Part shown: positions 57,593 to 64,000 of the stretch, piece by piece
How positions within the stretch are numbered: the stretch's first letter is position 1
Layout of the letters: each line of letters starts with the position of its first letter
Source: Entoloma clypeatum
Lineage: Eukaryota; Basidiomycota; Agaricomycetes; Agaricales; Entolomataceae
Reading direction: 5' to 3'
Assembly (NCBI GenBank): GCA_963565915.1
Contig: OY751491.1
Span: forward strand, 2,914,001-2,978,000
Length of the DNA: 64,000 nt
Notes under the pieces: generated by a model
The model's database searches: none
What the model was told of the DNA's origin: nothing
The model's input: the letters and a program-made list of their open reading frames with translations, nothing else
Made by a program: the position numbers and the translations under genes

Positions 57593-59775
57593 TTACATGT
57601 ACCCGTCCGAGTCTGGATTACTTATCGCATAATTCACCCCACCCACATTCCCACCAGATGTACTCGACGGCGATGAGTTTCCAGACATCGATCCTGCGCC
57701 TCCATACACTCTCTCGTGGCTCAAATCCAATCCCAGCTTCATAGCCCCGATCCCCAAGTTAGGTGTGCTCATGGTCATCGAGTAAGGCCCCATGTATCCA
57801 AACATCCTCATGGCAGGCGGAAACTGATAAGACGACGGAGGTGGCGGCTCCTGACTAGCAGAGGACCGTGAAGAGGTGGATGATGACCGACTACGCGAGA
57901 GTTGGGGTATGGCAAGATACCCCAGATTCGTGCCTATTGGAATTGCTGTGTGGTTTGCAGACTGACTCCGGGCTGCTCCATTTTCAGTGAGATCCACAGC
58001 AGGATCGTAAGACAGGGCCCTTGGGATCGCTACACGCCCAGCGTCTAGCAGTAGCGAACTGTTATTTTGTAAAGCGTTTTCCTGCGGGTAGTGTTGCAGT
58101 GGTGTGTTCCGTTCCCCGTAAGCTGCATTATCAGCATCTTGGCTTAGAGCCATAGCGGTAGGGAATGTTGGAAATAACATCTCATTCCTGCAATCGTAGC
58201 CGGTTTCATTGTCCAGATCGCATGCACACTCCTCCGGCATACATTTACACAACACTCCACAGCATGGTTGAACGACGTAACCTTCACCCACCCGAGTGGA
58301 CTCCATCACTGGCGGCAGGTACCCTTCCCACTCTTGCTGGGGCTGCTGATGTCCGATCAGCTTAGGTTCAGGTGTCGATATCCCCGAGGATGGAGGAGGA
58401 AGTGAAGAGACTTGTCGTATCCAATCGTCAATTGACACCGCATCGTGAGCATCGTATATTGACAATGACGTATCAGGGGGCAGAGAGACGGGTAGCGACA
58501 GGATCGTGCAGTCTATACAGGATGTGCATACACCTGGTTTTGTGCAGGACGAGAAGGCAGACAGTGACGATGCCGCGTTGGCCTCGTTGTGTTCACTACA
58601 ACCCGGGCAAGTACAACTTTCGCCACAGTTGCAAGTCGATGGAAAAGGTATAGAAGGCTCGGAAAGGTTGGAGCTGTTTGGAAGAATCCAGGTAGAAAGG
58701 GCTACATCACTGTCTTCCAAGCCCTGAAGATGATCGCGGAAAATTTGCTCCACGGTTGGAACGAGGTTCTGTGTCGAGGACACTGCGTAGGGATAATTTG
58801 GAATGGGGAGATTACTGGGATGTTGAGGTTGATGTTGGGCTTGGGGTTGAGCGTCATCCGAGAACGCCTGTTCATGAGTGTACTCATAAGCTCTGCTGTA
58901 TGGGCTAAAGAGTAAATTTTCATGCGAGTGATGACGATTGTGTCCATGAGCGATGCCTGATGAGGGGTCGTGAGATGATCCAGCGTCGAACTGATTATGG
59001 AGGGATGACGGGCGTGGAAGGACAGGCCTTAGCTCCGCGAGGCGGGCTAAGATATGGGACGGAGTGCGAATGTCATGTAAAGAGCCAGAAGGATCGGGGA
59101 GCTGCTGGGGAGAAGGGCCGCCAGAATCCTTCTTCTTTCTGATCTTGGGAGCGGTTTTTCTGGGAGTACAACAGTCGCAGGAAGCCCCTGATTTGCATCC
59201 GCAATCAGTCTTTCTTCCTGGGTTTTGATCAGCATTGCTGAGGACAAGAAAGGTCGGGTAGCGAAGGCTGCATACCACTACCATTTTCGGAATCAGAAGA
59301 GGCACCTTCTGATGATGTGAAAGCGACCCGCGCTCCCAGGGCTTCGGGCAAGCCGAGGGGAAACGCGGCGCTCCCAGTAATCTTTGCGTGCCCTATACAA
59401 AGGAGCATTCTTATGGCTAAGCTAAGAGCGCAAGGAATGGGCAGTGGCGAGACACACCTTTCTTGGTGGTTGGGGGCTGTTCTTCCTTGCCTTCACAGTT
59501 GCATTTAACATGGACTTGTTTAGTTTTTCGTAATTCTCTGCAGTGATCACATTGTGTGACGGGGCGACCCTTCTTCTTAATCTCGAAGAGAGGGCGGTCT
59601 GTGTGGCGACACGTAGATGACCTGTGGCCTTTTATGCAAGTCTCGCTGTGAGGAAGATACGATGAACAAAGGCTGGGCATGAATAGGTAGCGTCTTACCA
59701 TGCATATTTGTTGCCGTTGACGAGAACCTAGAGGGACTGAGCTCGATGAAATTTTGTTGTGCATGGTCACATACC
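57593..59775 (-). CDS. Copper-fist transcription factor (start codon lost in assembly gap)
   Basis: A copper-sensing DNA-binding regulator of the Ace1/Mac1/Cuf1 class. Exons readable: 59727-59699, 59645-59458, 59392-59282 and 59217-57593; about 651 aa with the missing Met. The copper fist reads VLVNGNKYAC/ETCIKGHRSS, TCRHTDRPLFEIKKKGRP, then QCDHCRELRKTKQVHVKCNC: the zinc-binding Cys/His set and the GRP minor-groove motif. Further Cys clusters follow: DCGCKSGASCDCC, TCNCGESCTCPGC and CCGVLCKCMPEECACD, suited to Cu(I) binding. The rest is Ser/Pro/Gln-rich. At the gap edge the minus strand reads G/GTATGT, so the first exon is probably just the ATG, with its A and T inside the N run. Whether it activates copper uptake or detoxification genes cannot be told. 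Confidence 0.88.
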
Positions 59776-59975
59776 NNNNNNNNNNNNNNNNNNNNNNNNN
59801 NNNNNNNNNNNNNNNNNNNNNNNNNNNNNNNNNNNNNNNNNNNNNNNNNNNNNNNNNNNNNNNNNNNNNNNNNNNNNNNNNNNNNNNNNNNNNNNNNNNN
59901 NNNNNNNNNNNNNNNNNNNNNNNNNNNNNNNNNNNNNNNNNNNNNNNNNNNNNNNNNNNNNNNNNNNNNNNNNNN
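59776..59975. other. Assembly gap, 200 N
   Basis: Exactly 200 N, a round size typical of a scaffolding placeholder. It removes the 5' end of the copper-fist gene on its left and starts copy 2 of the repeat on its right. Confidence 0.99.
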
Positions 59976-60202
59976 ATTCAGGCTAAACCATTCACCTTTG
60001 TTCCCCCCCGTTCTCCATTGCTAAGCCTATGGTTACAAGGGATGAAGAGAAGCTCTGTTGTGGCGGTTGACGTTTGCAGAGCTGTTGGGGAGAGATGTCC
60101 TCGATATATGTCTCGACATCCCAGATTTTGGAGTAGCTGTGTTGCAAAAAAACACCAAGGTGGGAGTCAACCAAAAAATTTCTTCTTCGAGGGCTTGTAC
60201 AT
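59976..60202 (-). pseudogene. 5' fragment of the probable membrane protein gene (copy 2)
   Basis: Corresponds to 50913-51139: the basic start (ATG at 60202) and the exon 60136-59996. The rest of the gene is missing because the sequence stops at the N gap. It is a truncated copy in this assembly, not necessarily in the genome. Confidence 0.5.
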
Positions 60203-60390
60203 ATATATCAGTTGAGTGAAAGAGCCTCGACTTGATTGACGTTCGTTCATAAGACGCGTAATGTCAAGAACATCTGAATCTCGAGAACGATGCTTCCAGC
60301 CAGGCTCGAATAGTGTCACTTTGATAAGTATTTCCTGGACGAAGACTCTGCAAACCATTGTCCACAAGAGACCAAAAATGACACACAAGA

Positions 60391-61621
60391 TTACAATTTT
60401 GCCTTGCCAGCCAATTCCGCATCACGCAATCTCCGAGCACGAATCGCTCTTCCCGCGCAACTGACACTCTCCCTGCCCAGCTTCTCGCTGATCCACCAGC
60501 CAATATCGGACATTCTGTCAAGGTCTATCGTTCCATGATGCGATCCTAGAACTTTGTACGGAGAGTCCTCGAGGGCGTACAAAACGTCTTCAGTAGCAAC
60601 ATTGCCTGTTGCACCTGGAGAGTATGGACATCCCCCCAAACCACCAACAGAAGAGTCGATGGTTCGAATGCCCTGAGCAAGGGCGGCAAATACGTTTGCA
60701 ACTGCCGTACCGTAGGTATCATGGAACTATGCAGGATCAACAGGCATGTTCACCTATCCTTGCAAGAATACTTACATGACCCTGAAAACCAAAATATAAG
60801 AATGATGAAAGGATGCAGAAAGGGGAAGAGCCGACTGACAGCCAATTTCTCAACGGGGACACTCTTTTTGACCTCCTCGATCATCTCTGCTATGGTGTGG
60901 GGAGTACCTTGACCGACCGTGTCGCCTAGGCTGACTTCGTAGCATCCCATATCTATCAATGACTTTGCGACTTCCCTTACACGCTGGTAATCGACCTTTC
61001 CGGAGTAGGGACAAGCGATCACGACGCTGACATATCCACGCACGCGCAGACCACGGTCCAAGGCTGCCTTTGCAACGGGTTGTAAACGCGTCAAAGATTC
61101 TGCAGTGGTCGTGTTAAGGTTCGCCTTGGTGAATGCGTCGGTGGCTGCTGTGAAAATGGAGATTTCGTCAGACAGCGGAGAATTGGCGGGAGAATTATCG
61201 AGGAGCGATATAAGGTTCTCGAGTCCCCTTTTATTCGGTACGAGGACAGGGTAATGGACGCCTGGCATGCGCTCCATGCGCGAGATGACTTCTGCCGTGC
61301 CAGCCATCTAGCCGTGAAGATTGAGAGATGCCATGGTGTAATAAGATGGCAGGAGCACACCTGAGGGACCCATTTAGGACTGACAAAACTGCCGGCCTCA
61401 ATGACACGGGATCCTGCTCGTGCGAGGCGGTTGATGAGCTCGACTTTGACGTCGACGGGGATTACGCCCTTTTCGTTTTGAAGGCCGTCGCGGGGACCGA
61501 CCTCAACGATGTTGACAATATTGTTTGAGGATGGCTGGGTCGCAAATGTCCTACGAGAAACCTGGCATTGTAGCTGGCGGAAACGCCGTAAAAGTTGAGG
61601 AAATGAGGAGCATCCCATCAT
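60391..61621 (-). CDS. Hydroxymethylglutaryl-CoA lyase (copy 2)
   Basis: Identical to the gene at 51328-52558, with exons 61621-61361, 61307-60840, 60781-60776 (the 6-base exon) and 60726-60391. No base difference noticed, introns included. If the duplication is real, this is a full second coding copy with its own promoter; if it is an assembly overlap, there is only one gene. Confidence 0.8.
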
Positions 61622-61821
61622 CGTTCAGATCTGAGGTGACGGAACGTCGACTCAACGACAACCGCCGCTTCCCCTGCTTTCTGTTCTCCGCGTCACCTTT
61701 ACAATGAAGTCTTCCAGTTCTTATGAATACTGGGGCCGGAAGCGGGCTACTGGTTCGGTTGTCACCGGGGGAATCGGGGGGGATCAGTGAGAAATACTTC
61801 CGGTTATGAAGCTCTGAAGCC

Positions 61822-63185
61822 ATGACCTCTGTTTCTCAATCCTACGTCTTCGACCCCCGTCCCAACTATCCTCTCCTCATCACCGCGAAGCGCTACTGGA
61901 AACCAGACTCCTCACACGTCAACGACCCCGGCGCTGTCACACTGATCTTTGCACATGGCACCGGATTTCATAAAGAGCAATGGGAGCCTACATGCGATGA
62001 CTTGTGGGCCCTTCTGGAAAAGTGTGGAGGCACCGTAAAAGTGCGCGAGATGTGGTCTATCGACGCGCCAAATCATGGCGATGCGGCCATTTTGAATGAA
62101 CACACGCTGAAGACCGGTTATGACCCAATATGTACGGGCTGACATCTGTTCTACTCATGCTCCTGCTCTAACCCTTAATTCACAGTTGGATGGGAGGAAT
62201 ATGCTCGTTCCCTTCACACGTTCCTCACCGGCTTCGGTACAGGTGTTGACGTTGATTTCAGCACTCATCAGCTGGTAGGAATTGGCCATTCCATGGGTGC
62301 AGTCAGTCTGTGGGTTCAAGCTGGGTTTCCTTCATCGCCCCTTTGTGATGAAATACATGTTACCTAGTGCGCTTTCCCTGGGATATTCTTCAAAGCTTAA
62401 ATTCGCATCTTTCGTTTTTTGCGAGTTAATGGCTATGCATCAGAAGTATGCCGAAGGACCCGGCCATGCTCTAATCAACGGCGCCATCAAACGCAGAGAT
62501 ATCTGGCCATCTAGAGAAGAGGCGTACAAGTCACTCAAGAGCAGACCTGCTTGGAAAGTATGGGATGACAGAGTTTTGAAGATTTTTGTGGTGCGTCCAT
62601 CTCGTGTTGATTATCCAGTTGATCTTCCTAAAGTCGCGTGCCTTAGAATGAAGGCTTGCGGCCGCTCCCCACTTTAGCGTACCCCGACAAGACTCAAGGC
62701 GTCACATTCAAATGCTCTCGCAGCCAAGAAACGGTTAGGTGCTGCGATGCAATTCTAATCACCACCTATCTAACGTTCGGGTTTAGGCATGCTATAGAGA
62801 CCCTCTCGGCTTCTCTCGGGCATATAACCTGATCGGATCTCTTGCAAAGCGACTCCCAGTTCACTTGATCTATGGCGATATTCACGATTACCTGTCAGTC
62901 ATTCTACACCCAGACATCAACAGTTTTTTCGAAAATATTTTGTAGCTCACTCGAGATCAAGGAGGATGTCGTGAATAGCGCTGTCGGAGGGGCACAGAAT
63001 TTGGCCTCCCTTTCCTTTGTCAAAGATGCTGGGCATCTTGTATGTTTGTTGTCTTTTGCCGACAGAATCTTGTGATTTCACTTTTTCACTTTCAGATAAT
63101 TCAGACGAATCCGACGCGTCTCGCACAGCATATTCATGATGCCTTGTCACTTGACAGCTCCCGAAAGTTGGTTGCGAAGCTATAG
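61822..63185 (+). CDS. Alpha/beta hydrolase (copy 2)
   Basis: Identical to 52759-54122, exons shifted by 9,063: 61822-62131, 62186-62309, 62368-62590, 62647-62733, 62787-62893, 62946-63039 and 63096-63185. Carries the same GHSMG elbow and C-terminal His region. Subject to the same doubt about the repeat. Confidence 0.75.
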
Positions 63186-63417
63186 TTCCTTGTATACTTC
63201 AAACGTCAATTTCGATGACATGGGAGACAATACACACCTGGTCATTCCTTCAAAACTCATGTTATGAGCAAATTGCGGTCTGATATATATTGGTTGAGGT
63301 GACCTCGAACTCTATTAATAATGACCACAAACGTCATCGCACGCCATTCGTCCACCTTACCTTCACTATATCATAGGTGGAGTGTCAGGAGCTATCTGCC
63401 CATCTGTTTTTGTGGTC

Positions 63418-64000
63418 ATGGCAGCGGTAGCCGTCACCCAAGTTGCAGACATCCTCCAGAACTCTTTGCACATCTTCGAACCCGAACCCGAGCCCTTGAC
63501 CGTTTCCGAAAGTTCTCCAGAAGCTACGACTCAACCTGATATTAATTATCATCCTGACGAGGCGAAATGGAAGGCTCGAACAGCACGGAGATTGGCTGAA
63601 GATCCATCGCTGCCCTCGACATCCCTTCCTTCAGGATTTCCACTCAAAGTAGAATCGCCGCTAGTTTGGAGGGGCGATGATTGGAAGGACGAGAAGGAAT
63701 GGGTTTATGAGCTAAACTCTGACCAGCTCAAGGAGATTGATGATGCCCTTCGTCACTTTCAAAGCGAGTAAAACATGTCCTCCCGTGTAATAACAGACCA
63801 ACCCTCTCGACAGCCTTGAACAAACCTCGAGGCCACATCTCTCGATGGACCTTCCCCTTGCCTAACTTGGGCCCCATACTCACCTACCTCGCACAAGAAC
63901 TCCACACCGGCCGCGGTTTCTTTGTTCTGCGCGCCATCCCCGTCTCGTCCTACTCTCGCGAAGAAAACGCAATCGTCTACGCCGGCGTTTCCTCATATAT
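63418..64000 (+). CDS. TauD/TfdA-like protein (copy 2, cut by window end)
   Basis: Exon 1 is 63418-63763 and exon 2 starts at 63814, after the same GC-AG intron (63764-63813); the window ends inside exon 2, near AGVSSYI. The iron-binding part lies beyond the window. Sequence matches copy 1 throughout. Confidence 0.75.

Larger units (their letters stand above)
59976..64000. repeat. Copy 2 of the 4,025-base direct repeat
   Basis: Same orientation and sequence as 50913-54937, as far as comparison by eye can show. Begins at the gap edge and is cut by the window end. Could be a redundant contig end or a true tandem duplicate. Confidence 0.95.

Overview
This is a stretch of a filamentous basidiomycete genome, most likely Agaricomycetes. 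Genes are dense on both strands and split by many introns of about 45-65 bases with GTRNGY donors. The window carries two genes of the Clp1 (clampless) family known from mushroom-forming fungi, a QTRT2 queuosine-salvage subunit, a Spo7-type protein, and fungal Zn2Cys6 and copper-fist transcription factors. Exon joins below were built by hand from splice motifs and reading phase. Nearly all joins quoted as exact close in frame; uncertain ones are named.

Layout. 1-9.6 kb: SPO7 (-) and QTRT2 (+) diverge from almost the same point; then a 14-exon Zn2Cys6 factor (-), and a REEP/HVA22 membrane-shaping protein (-) divergent from a BAH-domain protein (+). 9.8-14.7 kb: a D-amino-acid-oxidase-family FAD enzyme (+), then two convergent Clp1-family genes. 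16-21 kb: an F-box/WD40 protein (-) and a 9-exon gene of unknown family (-). 22-36 kb: cohesin SCC3/STAG (+) and two large disordered coiled-coil proteins. 36.8-45.5 kb: a Ser/Thr kinase (-), an eight-helix membrane protein (-) whose first ATG overlaps the stop of a nitronate monooxygenase (-), a TIGR04076-like protein (-) and a CaM-kinase-type gene (+) with a myristoylation-type N-terminus. 46.7-49.8 kb: two tandem zinc-finger paralogues with the same five-exon structure. 50.4-59.8 kb: a membrane protein (-), HMG-CoA lyase (-) divergent from an alpha/beta hydrolase (+), a TauD-like dioxygenase (+), an EI24/LDS-type membrane protein (-) and a copper-fist regulator (-).

A 200-base N gap (59776-59975) is followed to the end of the window by what reads as an exact second copy of 50913-54937. 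It repeats HMG-CoA lyase, the hydrolase and part of the TauD-like gene. This may be an assembly overlap or a very recent tandem duplication; the sequence alone cannot decide.

Points most worth a second look: a 6-base exon carrying a predicted catalytic His of HMG-CoA lyase, the TAATG junction between nitronate monooxygenase and the next gene, three GC-AG introns, the Clp1 pair, and the long exact repeat beside the gap. No rRNA, tRNA, CRISPR array or recognisable transposon was seen.
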